From assembly GCA_922989275.2 (NCBI GenBank), contig OV277863.1:49706999-49770998 (forward strand): DNA of 64,000 nt, read 5' to 3'. Source of the stretch: Gari tellinella (taxonomy: Eukaryota > Mollusca > Bivalvia > Cardiida > Psammobiidae). The notes under the pieces are model-generated. The model did not search any database, was not told where the DNA came from, and saw only the letters and a program-made list of their open reading frames with translations. Both the position numbers and the translations under genes were made by a program. How positions within the stretch are numbered: the stretch's first letter is position 1; every line of letters starts with the position of its first letter. Below, piece by piece: positions 21,950 to 32,119 of this stretch.

Positions 21950-23000
21950 TTACGTCATCACATTGGAATGTGAACATCCTTAAAATGTTCACTACCAGGG
22001 TATTTTGAACGGATGGTTCTCGGAGGACATTTCCGTTTTATGAAACACTGTAACGATTAAATATAACAAATGTGCGGTAATAATCAGGAACGAACAAATG
22101 AACACGTAGGTCAGTGTCTAGGCATATCGAGTTCTGCCTATTTTGGTTGATTTCGATTAACAAATTGATCTAAATAAATCTGAATCAAATGTCAATTTCA
22201 TTATAGACCAGTGACAAGTGCTGTTGTACTTTGTATTGTTCATTTCACGTCCCGTCGTTTGTTTATAATGGTGACGACGTGGGTGGGGTAATCAGGGAAA
22301 GCAAAGCAAGAAACTAGCATAATATCGATATCTGAATTACATTTACACATAATGATCGATTCAAGACAGTTTTAGTTAAGATTTCTTTTGATTGCTTGGA
22401 AAACAACTGCTTAATAAACCGAAAAGAGAGATTGTTTACACGAATCGAGCGAGGGAACAACATCTAACTAGTCACGTGACCCGTACTACACGACTATCTC
22501 AATGTGTACGGTCTCGTACACAGTGGTCACATGTACAGTTTTAGCCTATCAGAGTCCAAGAATTAGTGATGACTGGAAATAATAAAACGTCTACGCAATA
22601 ATAACTGTTCTTGTGTACTGCTTTAGTACAATGCCTTTGACGTCTAAGCAGCTAAATCTTATTTTTATATGCGGTAAAATTGATGCATTTCAGTTGATTA
22701 GTACACTTGTGCGTGTGTTATTCCGATTCGTACATAAATCGTTCGTACTCTTGAAAAGTAAAAAAACATGGGGGGCGCAATGAGTTATTATTTGTGATTA
22801 TTGGAGAACAATAGATGTCATACAATAAGGGTTGTTTGCATCGGTTATCGTTATTGTTTTCATACGAGGTACTTGAACGCGCTACAGATGTTAAAAAGTC
22901 CATGGCAAATAAAAAATAATTACTAGTTTTTTCAACGGTTTGTATCTCACAAACAATTTTAACAATACTTATAATAATATATGTTTATCCCCTTCACTGC
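21950..23000. other. Gap of 1 kb, nothing recognised
   Basis: A small palindrome TGTACGGTCTCGTACA lies near 22504-22519. No coding region, tRNA or TIR pair was seen. Confidence 0.4.
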
Positions 23001-23020
23001 CTTATCCCGAGTACAATAGT

Positions 23021-23527
23021 TACAGTAAAACCGCTCTATTACGGCCACTAAGGATTAATGGTAACATGTTTATAATACACAGCTGACAGCTTTAAACAAG
23101 TTGACAGCAAAAATGAAAGCCCCTTAAGTAGCTTTCTGTTTTACTGACACATTGCTTTAAACAATCACCTGCCTTAATCACCTTACAATTATTACCCCGG
23201 AGACCATCCTACCTTGGCTCAGTTCAGGGGATGAATTGTAATAGGGAATAGTTTTTGTTTATTAGACCGAGATCATTTCCTCTGCCAGGAACTAAAAGGA
23301 AGGCAGGTCGGTGGTATAATCCCTTGCGCTTATTAGCAACGAATGAAATTAGCAGGAATCATATTCTTGCAATCATCCCCATCTCATATCACCATCCCTT
23401 ATCATTCATCGGTGCTATATGAACGATTTTGTGTCGCAGTGCCGTAAAACCCAACTCATCCATCTATTCATCCATCCTAACAATAATTAACACAATTAAG
23501 TGGTCGTAATAAAATGTATTTTCTGTA
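23021..23527 (+). mobile_element. CAGTAAAACCTC-type MITE (hairpin C) with ~300 bp insert
   Basis: The left end ACAGTAAAACCGCTCTATTA and right end AAGTGGTCGTAATAAAATGT match the family at 30052 and 31857, but this copy is about 500 bp against about 200. Hairpin C lies at 23090-23152, with TTAAACAAGTTGACAG and its worn partner. The extra sequence (about 23175-23500) looks like a later insertion. It contains CATCCATCTATTCATCCATC. Confidence 0.6.
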
Positions 23528-23629
23528 TTTGCAAACAGTTTGCGGAAGTCAAATACATAAACTATCAATATGAGAACAATAAGCGGACGACAATTGTTTA
23601 AAATTGATGACGTCAAGGCAGTTAATAGA

Positions 23630-23842
23630 TTAACCCCTTCACTATCAATAATGCCAACACGCGCGTTTGCAAACAGTTTAGATCATGATCAGACGCCACG
23701 TGACGCGGCGTCTGATCAGGATCCAAACGTTTCGACACTATTTTTGAATTTATTTTAGTCATACTGCTTTAAAAATAACTTTGAAACGACATTGCAGACA
23801 ACAATATTGAAGCAGACGACAGTATGGCGGTGAAGGGGTAAA
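23630..23842 (+). mobile_element. TTAA-type MITE (CCCCTTCAC ends) carrying hairpin A
   Basis: The ends are TTAACCCCTTCAC and GTGAAGGGGTAAA, the last TTAA being worn. Hairpin A lies at 23669-23731. It is followed by TAACTTTGAAACGACATTGC and AAGCAGACGACAGTATGGC, motifs that also occur in the unrelated CAGTGTTCCCTC-type MITE at 30487. Confidence 0.8.
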
Positions 23843-24178
23843 ACTCAGATAAATGACATTTGATCGGCGTCTAAAAGGGTTCGAAATTGCAGAATACAAT
23901 ACTAAAGCAGATAATATTATGGGTTGAAAAGATTAAATCAGACGATAACACTGGCCAATAAAATAGTTAGTCAGAATGCGTAGCTTCAAACTGTTAGCCT
24001 GTCTGATAAAACTAAATCGTCAAAATATTCTTAAAGATGAAATTTACTACATTATATTGCATTCAATTTGCGTAAAATTTTGTTTCAATAAAAAGTCCTG
24101 CTCCAATGTACACAGCAGGTCCGTAGGAACAGGAGGGGGCATATTTATATATGTTATAGGCCGGTTTTATTGACTTGG

Positions 24179-24678
24179 CAGGGCGGAGTTTCGATGCGGA
24201 CCATTGCACTTCAACTTTGGGGACGACAGCACGCTCTTTATTGGAATTACCGTTGTCGTCCGTCGTTTCTCCCCAGAATGCCGTTTCTTCCCAGGATTAC
24301 ATATATATATGTGGACAGTTTGACAAAAGGAATACATGTATAATGATAAATGAAAAACAGCTTGAATCCAGATCAGACGCCGCATTACGCGGCGTCTGAT
24401 CTGGATTCAAGCTGTTTGCAAATGTAGGACAAGTCTTACGTGTCCATCCTATAGCAACTCTATCGGAACAACACACGCATTCTTTGTCTCCCATTGGGTG
24501 TTGTTGTAGAGAAGACGCACTGTTTATAACCATTTCACGTTCATATGGCTGCATGCATAAATTGTGTTTCTCCATGTTTAAAGTATCTGACAATAACGAT
24601 ATTATTCGGAACTATACCTAACACCCCTAAAATCAAAAATAAATTAGTTTATCTTTGCCAAAGGTTAGCTCCGCCCTG
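24179..24678. mobile_element. CAGGGCGGAG-ended TIR element with nested MITE and hairpin A
   Basis: The outer ends CAGGGCGGAG and CTCCGCCCTG are inverted; no target duplication is visible. Inside, about 24200-24515 resembles an inverted, worn CAGTGTTCCCTC-type MITE: it keeps GTCTCCCATTGGGTGTTGTT and GACGCACTG. At its centre is hairpin A (24355-24420) with arms that pair for about 30 bp without mismatch. Confidence 0.6.
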
Positions 24679-24775
24679 CTAGTTGAATAAAATCAGCCTA
24701 TAGTATTGTTTACCTGATTTGAATAAGCAAAACGCCCAACGAACGCACCAAAGACCATCTAGAAATAAAACTGTT

Positions 24776-25230
24776 CCCGGGGAGTATGCCTCGGACCCAT
24801 TAGTAGCCGTGTGTATACTAACTGGAGGGGGTAGTGGAAAGCTAGTAGGCTAATAGCCGGAGGACAACGTAAAAACATCTTTTATAATTGTTATTCTCCG
24901 TTGAAAATTTAGAATACGTTGATTTGTATTAGTTTTTTACCTGTTTAAAAAACCAAGAATGCACCAACAAATTTACCCGGGGAGTATCCTCCGACCCCCT
25001 AGTAAGAGTGTGTTCACTATTAGGAGTGGGTAAATTAGTGGTAAGAGCTTAATAGCTGGAAGACAACCTGTCGAGAAAATGTTATCCTAGATTAAATACT
25101 TTGGGTCATTTTGAGTCATTTTTCCCATAGATTTGTGCATGTCTTATACCTGTTTGGTATGCTGGACACGCTCTCAGAACGCAGCAGACACCGTCTTATC
25201 ATACAATTTCCCGGGGGAAGCATGTCCCCG
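24776..25230. repeat. Direct repeats with CCCGGGGAGTAT
   Basis: The stretches 24776-24875 and 24979-25070 share CCCGGGGAGTAT, a GACCC-TAGTA-GTGTGT block and AATAGC-GGA-GACAAC. A third, partial copy with TTCCCGGGGGAAGC is near 25208. The spacing is about 203 bp. The function is unknown. Confidence 0.6.
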
Positions 25231-25401
25231 GGTTCCCCACCCATAGTATAAGTACGTACACAATTTGCCTTGTACCCCCAATCCAAATTTGATTTCTACG
25301 GGTCTTTAAAGGTCAGGAAGAGTATACGAAGACACCTTCCAAATGAAATACTCTATAATTGGTTAACTCGTTCAATGCCGTTGTCTAATTCATTGACATA
25401 G

Positions 25402-25465
25402 CAGCGTGTTGGGATCCAGATTGGACGTTGAGTATCTCGGTATCTGTTCAGGTTCTAAAATGTTG
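25402..25465. repeat. Worn hairpin A
   Basis: GTTGGGATCCAGATTGGACG and a partner TCGGTATCTGTTCAGG give a weak palindrome. No ends were found. Confidence 0.4.
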
Positions 25466-25547
25466 GCACTCGTGCCAATGTATCTCTGACCAGTTCCTCT
25501 ATACTAAACAATACACTTTACTTATAGGCAAACAATAATTAGATATT

Positions 25548-25703
25548 CTAACCCTTTCACTCCCAAATGCCTCCCATCAATTCAAAGTTAGATTAAAGAA
25601 TCAAACTTTGAAACGATAGTGCAGACATCAATATTAAAGCAGACGACAATATGGCGGTGAATGGGTACAAAAACGTACGATTAATTTGATCCTGAAAGGG
25701 TTA
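25548..25703. mobile_element. Worn TTAA-type MITE lacking its hairpin
   Basis: The left end CTAACCCTTTCACTC and right end CTGAAAGGGTTAA are inverted. The inner AAGCAGACGACAATATGGC ties it to the 23630 family, but no hairpin A remains. Confidence 0.5.
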
Positions 25704-26510
25704 ACAACAGTGAAATAAGTTTTTTTCTTGGCAAAGTTCACTACAAGAAGGGAATATAACTTATGACAAAATTGTCAGACTTAAACTTTACTTAAACTCA
25801 GCCATCAAGTTATAGTCGTAAACATCATGTGCAAGTAAGATCACAAACTCTATTCAAACGCGTAGCTGGTAGAGTAGCCACACTGTTAAATATGACAGCT
25901 TCAATACATCATAGGCAGATAACTCTTGAACAAAATTAGTCATATTTCAACATATCGGAAATGGCCATATGCAGTTTGTAAAAGTCTGTTCAAATCCCGT
26001 GCAAATTTGTAGACCATGGAATGGTAACGAGCTAATTTCGGAGGAACGGACATTCGGACGGACGGACGCCGGATGATATTCAATTCTTACAACTCACCCT
26101 GAGCTTGCCTTATAAATACATATACTGCGTGTTATGTCGTTTAACAAATGTCTTCACAGCTGCGCTAATTTTACTGATATGTTAATTATTCTCAATAAAC
26201 GTGTTTATGCTAAAAACTATTATGTCTTTGTTAACTGCTTGCCCTGATTAATGTACATGTAGTTTGTGTATTGATTAGGAAACATAAAGTCAATGACAAA
26301 TGTTTCTATGAAATGCCAGCTTGGGTTCCATTTTTTCGAGCAATAGAAAATAATACATTTCTCATGAATAATTTTATTCACTCGTTGAAACAAACTTTTT
26401 CATGCTTAAGCGACCAGTATAAAAGAACAAGTGTCATGTGCAAACAGTGAAGACTCAGACCTGAGGATCAGGATCCAAAGTTGTTGATACTTGTCTATAA
26501 GTTTCTTTAA

Positions 26511-26822
26511 CCACTTTATGCCTAATCGATTTTTCCGTGCTGGTATATTGGATAAGTCCATTTTGTCTAAGGGGTGCTGGTCTGAATTTTCATGTTCGTT
26601 TTGATTTATGTTACATTATATTGAAAGCATATAAACAAATAGTGTAGACTGACCAGACGCCGCATTATGCGGTTTCTGATCAGAGTCTACACTGTTTGCC
26701 TATGTGCTATATTTGAGACCATGGACACAAACTGGTTAATAAAAAAATTACAAAACTCAATTTAATATTTCTGCAGACGACCATTTCATAGCAGACGATA
26801 TCACGGCAGGTTAGGGATTAAT
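26511..26822. mobile_element. TTAA-like MITE with variant hairpin A
   Basis: It runs from TTTAACCACTTTATGCC to GGTTAGGGATTAA. The hairpin at 26641-26700 keeps the inner CAGACGCCGC but has an outer stem AGTGTAGACT / AGTCTACACT, unlike the usual AAACAGTTTGGA. Both arms of the outer stem changed together. Confidence 0.55.
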
Positions 26823-27519
26823 CTTAGGACTGGTTGCCGAACATCTTTACGGGCCAATAAGTCTCTTCAACTTGCTCACTTATCACTTATCTAAGGCTAG
26901 TAAAGAGTTATTAAGACACGTGCTAGTTAATGCAGCACAACAGGAACTTTCTGCATTACCGTTGTCCTACATTAAGCTACCACCCATCTAGGACAACTTT
27001 TATTAGTATACCTCACTTGATTTATTTACTATATAGCCCGAAGGTGACGTCCGAAGGTGAAATCCGTAATGTTACATGCGTAACATCACCTTTCGGCCCG
27101 TTTGACATTACGAGACAGTCCGCTTATTCGGCCCAGGGTTTTCGCAACTAGCATTGACAACCGACCAGAAATCCCGAGAATACGGAAAACATTAAGAAAT
27201 CTAAGTGATTCAGATCATGCAGTGTGCTTAATTCAAACGTAGAAATGACCTAAATATTGTTTTGTTAGTATCAATTTTATGATTTTTTTACCGTATTCGG
27301 AGTTTCAAATGGTATTAAGCCATAAAGAACAATTCAGTAATAGCAATGTATGTGTTTTATACATATGCTTAGTCTTAGCCCTGTGAGAATAGGAGACAAC
27401 AGTCTATGGAGACAAAAGTATTCGCGATCGTTGTTCTGTATCGAAAACAGTGGTAATTAGATCTATATATTTTTTCGGTTTCATAAAATGAATATCACAT
27501 CTCACAGAGGGTGAGAGTA

Positions 27520-27600
27520 CGGATTTTCTACCCTTGACAAGTAGATGTCAACATCGGCTGACGCCTCGGTTGACATTACTTGCCTCGGGTGAAAAATCCA
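27520..27600. repeat. ~80 bp imperfect hairpin
   Basis: GGATTTTCTACCC and AGTAGATGTCAAC pair with GTTGACATTACTTG and GGGTGAAAAATCC. It is not one of the A-E modules. Confidence 0.65.
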
Positions 27601-27845
27601 CAATGACTGCCACGTCCATGAAATGGCTCCAAAGTCTTTTTTATTTAGTTCCAATGTTTACGATTGTCAAGACTTAAACTGCACCAGTGGATCTTTACAA
27701 AATTATTGTGCATCATTCATAAATAAGCAACAGTTCAAACGAGTTAATTCGTTCCCGTTTACACGAAAACGCAAAACAATAAAATGTGGAAACACAGTTT
27801 CTGGCCATTGCTGGTTTTAACTGAGTGCTACACGATTGTCCATTA

Positions 27846-28090
27846 CAGTGGAGAAAACGTTATTCTTTCCCGTTTAAACGCAAACGTACGCAAACGCATA
27901 TCAATAAAACGTAAACAATTACACCTTATTGACACTCCTGACCATTTATTTTAATCTGAGTGGCAAACAGTTTGGAGCCTGATCAGACGCCGGGTAACCC
28001 GACGTCTGATCTGGCTCCAAACTGTTTGCAATGGAAATAATAGTTTTAGCGTACACGCGTTAATTGAGAAGGATAACATTTTCTCCACTG
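27846..28090 (-). mobile_element. CAGTGGAGAA-type MITE carrying hairpin A, inverted
   Basis: TA at 27844-27845 and 28091-28092 flanks ends CAGTGGAGAAAACG and TTTTCTCCACTG. Hairpin A lies at 27963-28030. It has the same parts as the copy at 13545 in opposite orientation. Confidence 0.85.
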
Positions 28091-28218
28091 TAACAGTTTC
28101 AGGGGTGAATAACTTAACCGATTAAAGTGCATTAGACAACTTCTGAAACTATTTGATAAAGAACATATACAAAGACATTTACAAAAATAAATGTTATCTG
28201 TATCATAACATATGGTGG

Positions 28219-28287
28219 CTTAAAGCAGGCTGAAAGTAAAGCAGAATGTTCTTTAATGCGCGTTCTGATTTACTCTCAGCCTACTCT
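28219..28287. repeat. Hairpin B copy
   Basis: CTTAAAGCAGGCTGAAAGTA and a worn partner TTTACTCTCAGCCTAC. Flanking MITE ends are not clear. Confidence 0.65.
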
Positions 28288-28359
28288 AATTGTTCACCTG
28301 TCTTTAAAACTATAACCAGGCTATGGAATCAAGGGCTAAGCAGACGGTATATTTACAGT

Positions 28360-28580
28360 GAAGGATATAACGTCGTCTGCTTTAAACAGTTGCCGTCTGC
28401 CTATATCTTTCAAATTTAAATTTCAAGCATGTTGACTGCTTTGTTAAATAATTCTACGGTGTTAATAGCAAACAGTTTGGACGCTGATCAGAAGCAGCGT
28501 TACACGACGTCTGATCAGGATCAAAACTGCTTGAATAACCAGTGCTTGCTTACTCGGGGTCGACAGTGAATGGGTTAACA
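28360..28580 (-). mobile_element. TTAA-type MITE carrying hairpin A
   Basis: The right end GACAGTGAATGGGTTAA is clear. The left end is worn, but the inner ACGTCGTCTGCTTTAAAC fits the family in minus orientation. Hairpin A lies at 28468-28533. Confidence 0.6.
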
Positions 28581-28722
28581 TCAATGGTGTTTGGATTCAA
28601 ATCTACAACGTTATACATGTAGTTCTAATATCAAATTATAGACCCAGACCAGACAGCTCCTCCTCTGGGTCTGCACTGTTGTCTTACAAAATAAGATTAA
28701 CATGTGTATGAACGTTCTCCTT

Positions 28723-28969
28723 TTAACCAATTCACTATCAAGTTTTCCGTGAGTTTTATACAACTTCACCGTTTAATTGTCGTCTGGTTCAGTTTTGTTG
28801 TTTGAAAGATCGTTTCAAATTTAGATTCAATGTAGTATGACTTAAAACATATCGATACGAGTTCCAAACAGTTTGGATCGTGTTCAGACGCCGCGTTGCG
28901 CGGCGTCTCATCACGATACAAACTGTTTGCAAACGCGATTTCAAGCGTCATTAAGAGTGAAAGGGTTAA
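28723..28969. mobile_element. TTAA-type MITE carrying hairpin A, beside C1q gene 2
   Basis: It is bounded by TTAA at 28723-28726 and 28966-28969, with ends CCAATTCACTATCA and AGAGTGAAAGGG. Hairpin A lies at 28864-28930. It ends about 150 bp past the stop codon of C1q gene 2 and may lie in or near that gene's 3' region. Confidence 0.75.
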
Positions 28970-29121
28970 ACTATTTTCCTATAAAATTAGACAGTGTTAT
29001 AGTTCAGACGATGGATGTTCATAGTACATGTAGGTGGAGTTTTATAGAGTCTCGATCCTTTTCGATAACCACAGGTGGTACACAGTTTGTCATTGATATG
29101 GCCATTTTATCGACAAAATCC

Positions 29122-29730
29122 CTATGTCACAACGATCAAGTTCACAGTCAACGAATTCCATCCATATTGCTCGTAAAGAACGGTGTTTGTTGCGAGCCCG
29201 CCAAACACCGCAACCCATATCTTATCATCTTTAGCAAGCTGCAATGTTGATACAAAGTTGTTGCAGTACTGCCAGTATGCATCCCCGGATATGAATAACC
29301 CAGCTCTCGCTCCGTTATGAAGCAACTCGGCTGATATCCACGTCACTCCGTGCAGACATATATTTGCAGAGATGAGATATATCCCGGAAACTGGCGCTGT
29401 GAAAACGCCATCAGACGCATTGTACCCATTTCCGATATTCAGGGAGATTCTGTCGAATATGATAGTTTCTCCAAACGCCACATTCAAATCAGCTGTTAGA
29501 CCAACGTAAACTGCCACAATCCATGGCGTGGTTGAGTTACCTTCAAGTTCGGCTATGGCTTGTTGAAGAGAATCCACATTAGCTTCCGCATGGAGAATTC
29601 TCTCCAGTAGTTTATATTCATAATTAAATATTGTACAGTCTACTATTTCAGTGGGCTCGTCAAGCTCCCCTTTGATGGAGCAAGCAAACACAAAAAGCAG
29701 GACAGCCAATAAAGACATCATATTAAGCAT
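29122..29730 (-). CDS. Secreted C1q-domain protein 2
   Basis: An intronless ORF of 202 residues with signal peptide MLNMMSLLAVLLFVFACSIKG; the ATG codons at positions 4 and 5 are possible alternatives. A linker with heptad character (LERILHAEANVDSLQQAIAEL) precedes one C1q globular domain of about 130 residues. That domain has DGVFTAPVSGIYLI and the same C-terminal LTVNLIVVT as gene 1. Two N-glycosylation sequons are visible (NST after the coiled coil, NAS before the GVFTAP strand). It is a secreted globular-head C1q protein, with trimer assembly and a role in recognition inferred from the family. It shares strand, layout and many residues with gene 1, 16 kb away, so the two are dispersed duplicates. 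Confidence 0.9.
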   Translation of the reverse strand: MLNMMSLLAVLLFVFACSIKGELDEPTEIVDCTIFNYEYKLLERILHAEANVDSLQQAIAELEGNSTTPWIVAVYVGLTADLNVAFGETIIFDRISLNIGNGYNASDGVFTAPVSGIYLISANICLHGVTWISAELLHNGARAGLFISGDAYWQYCNNFVSTLQLAKDDKIWVAVFGGLATNTVLYEQYGWNSLTVNLIVVT

Positions 29731-29804
29731 GCAACATGTAAGACTCGCAACTCTTCAATAACTACAGTTTCGTAGTCGAAATGAAGGTAATAGGGAATCG
29801 ACAG

Positions 29805-29813
29805 TTATATATA
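29805..29813 (-). promoter_or_regulatory. TATA box of C1q gene 2
   Basis: TATATATAA on the minus strand lies 75 bp upstream of the ATG at 29730. That predicts a leader of roughly 45 nt, the same layout as gene 1. Confidence 0.5.
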
Positions 29814-30051
29814 ATACTATTACACCTCCCTTAATTGGAACCTATTTTAAAGTTGTGTTTTATTAAAAGTAGGTACACGCTTAATGCAAGATAAAGTAAT
29901 AAAAGGAGCTTTCTGCATTACCTTTGTCCTGCATTGAGCTTCAACATGAATCTAAGATCTATATAATGTCATATTGTGTAAAAATGTAGAAGTGGTTCAC
30001 TGTATACTTTCATCACGATATGCTTATGTTTTATCCCCAACCATAATGACG

Positions 30052-30261
30052 TACAGTAAAACCTCTCGATTACGACCATTTAATTGGGCTAAATATTAGG
30101 TTGTTAAGGCAGGCGACTTCTTAAAACAATGTGATAGTAAAACAGAAAACTCCATTAGGAGTTTTCTGTTTTACTTACACCTTGCTTTAAGCTGTCAGCT
30201 ATATTTTATACAGTCAATTAGCCTTCGTTTGAGTGGACGTAATATACATGTTTCCTGTATA
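30052..30261 (+). mobile_element. CAGTAAAACCTC-type MITE carrying hairpin C
   Basis: TA precedes CAGTAAAACCTCTCGATTAC. The right end GAGTGGACGTAATATACATG is worn. The hairpin at 30117-30192 has TTAAAACAATGTGATAGT and AAACAGAAAACTCC against a good partner arm. Module C has the same length and plan as module B. Confidence 0.75.
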
Positions 30262-30301
30262 GTACAAAGTTTAACCTAATCACTGCCTTCCCTAAAGGAT
30301 T

Positions 30302-30368
30302 TTTAGACAGTCTGGACCCTGATCAGACGCCGGATAACGATAGTTCATCAGAAACTAAACTGTTTGGC
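30302..30368. repeat. Worn hairpin A
   Basis: CAGTCTGGACCCTGATCAGA and CGCCGGATAACG are kept. The partner arm is changed to TTCATCAGAAACTAAACTG. Confidence 0.5.
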
Positions 30369-30486
30369 AAACACAAAAACGTTGTTGTGTTTTTTAGTCA
30401 ATTGAATATGGTCTAAATGCGAAAAATAAACGCAAACGGCAATTTTTAAAATTAACTTTTAAAATAACAATTTCAATGAACTATTA

Positions 30487-30843
30487 CAGCGCTCCCTCTC
30501 TACAACGACACCCAATGGGAGACAGAGATTGTGTGCGTTGTTCGGAGGGAGTCGTTAGAGAGAGGGAAATTGGCTTTCATTTGTAAACAGCTTGAACCCA
30601 GATCAGACGCCGCGTAACGCGGCGTCTGATCTGGATTCAAGCTGTTTGTCATTCGTCATTTAGTGTTTTTTGTCAAAATGTCCAATATGTAACTTTGAGA
30701 AAAAAAGCAGACGACAATTTTAAGCAGACGACATTGCAGCAGTACATTCGTTAGAAATAATCATCCTGTCTAGGGAATTGCGAAAAGTGTCGTTCTTAGG
30801 AGGGAGTCGTTGTTGGGAGGGCCGTTGTAGGGAGGGAACACTG
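30487..30843 (+). mobile_element. CAGTGTTCCCTC-type MITE carrying hairpin A
   Basis: The ends CAGCGCTCCCTCTCTACAAC and CGTTGTAGGGAGGGAACACT are flanked by TA on both sides. Hairpin A at 30583-30649 is nearly perfect. It is followed by AACTTTGAGAAAAAAAGC and AAGCAGACGACATTGCAG, which are also present in the TTAA-type MITE at 23630. The shared module is therefore longer than the hairpin alone. Confidence 0.85.
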
Positions 30844-31396
30844 TAGTTGAACAATTAAATGAACCATTTCCTATTAAACAGTTTTATCATAATATTTTAT
30901 GTTAATATCAGTCATTATTATGAAAATTATCATACATATAAATTGATGAAGTCGATCTAAATTCTAATTTATTTAGATCAGTACTGAAACACAATACAAT
31001 TTGTAATCGAAACATGTGAATTCGCAAAACACTATACGAATCATTTTTATAGCATTTAAATATGAATAAAAGGTAGATTAACACAGTTGTACTATATTTA
31101 TCGTGTTTTTTATCTGTCAGTTTTTGAATGTTAGTGAATTAATATCGGCTATGATACAGTAAAACCTATTTATTTCTCCTCACATCAATGAGCGTTCACG
31201 TCTAGTCTGTCATTACCTGGTATGGAATATCCCTCATGCGTTTGCTCAACTCTGACCAATGAAATGCTAGAGAACGATCGCAGACTCCGCGAAAGCGCTT
31301 TTTGTTGATAGCTTTTGGTGTTGATGCCCATTGCAATCAGTTTGTAAATATATCAACATTTGGGTTACTTGGTTTCTGACTAGGCTGATATTTTTT

Positions 31397-31545
31397 GGGC
31401 TGCCATTTCTCCGGATTTTTTCCGTAATATTCGTTTTTTTATTCCCAGCAAATGGTAGTTTAAAGCAGGTTAAAAGTAAAAGCAGAATGCGCCTGCAGGC
31501 ACATTCTGCTTTACTTTCAACGTGCTTTAAGCAATTGCGCTAGAA
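31397..31545. mobile_element. CAGGGCTGCCAT-type MITE fragment carrying hairpin B
   Basis: The left part GCTGCCATTTCTCCGGATTT equals the left end at 12081. Hairpin B lies at 31459-31531. The right end is not recognised. Confidence 0.65.
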
Positions 31546-31856
31546 AAAAAGAAAATTTTGAAATCTTATGAAATTACAAAATAATTAAATATGCAAAAAA
31601 AAAAAGCCTGGTTTTAAATAAAATGTTTGCCAACGTTTTATGAACTGAGAATTATTTTAGTTTTAAGCACAGCGTTTGTTTCAAGTTTTGTAACCTCGGG
31701 GCGAGGGCTTCTGATGCTTTTGGAGTAAACTCCACTTTTCCAACTTCATCTCCTTTTTATGCCTGCACCAAGTCCTATGGTGCGACTATTCATTAGCATT
31801 GTCTCTTTGAGTAATCACACCATAGGGTTTCCGTAAAGAAATATTTAGAAAAACAT

Positions 31857-32048
31857 GTGCGGTAAAAGCTCTCTATTGCGACCACTGAAAAGGCTACTTG
31901 ACTGTATATTCAACACAAGTTATAAATTAAAAGCAAGATAAACATAAAACAAAAAGGTCCCTTCTGTTTTAATGTTCATGTTGCTTTAAGCAGCCTTCTG
32001 CATTTCACACCTGATAAATAACTGGTTGTTATAGAGAGGTTATACTAT
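31857..32048 (+). mobile_element. CAGTAAAACCTC-type MITE carrying hairpin C
   Basis: The ends GCGGTAAAAGCTCTCTATTG and TTATAGAGAGGTTATACTA are inverted. The hairpin at about 31925-31992 is worn. It lies just downstream of the broken exon at 32120. Confidence 0.7.
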
Positions 32049-32119
32049 ACTCCCGTTATTTTGACCATGCTGTATGTGAAAAGTACAGCTGCGTATTGAG
32101 GAAGAATTAGTATTTTTAC

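Noticed and set aside
23570..28951. Short ORFs with recurring FANSL-DPDQTPRNAASD-type peptides (for example 23570-23758, 24297-24593, 28766-28951)
   Set aside because: The peptide is simply hairpin module A read in one frame. It appears on either strand and in copies with no promoter or codon bias.
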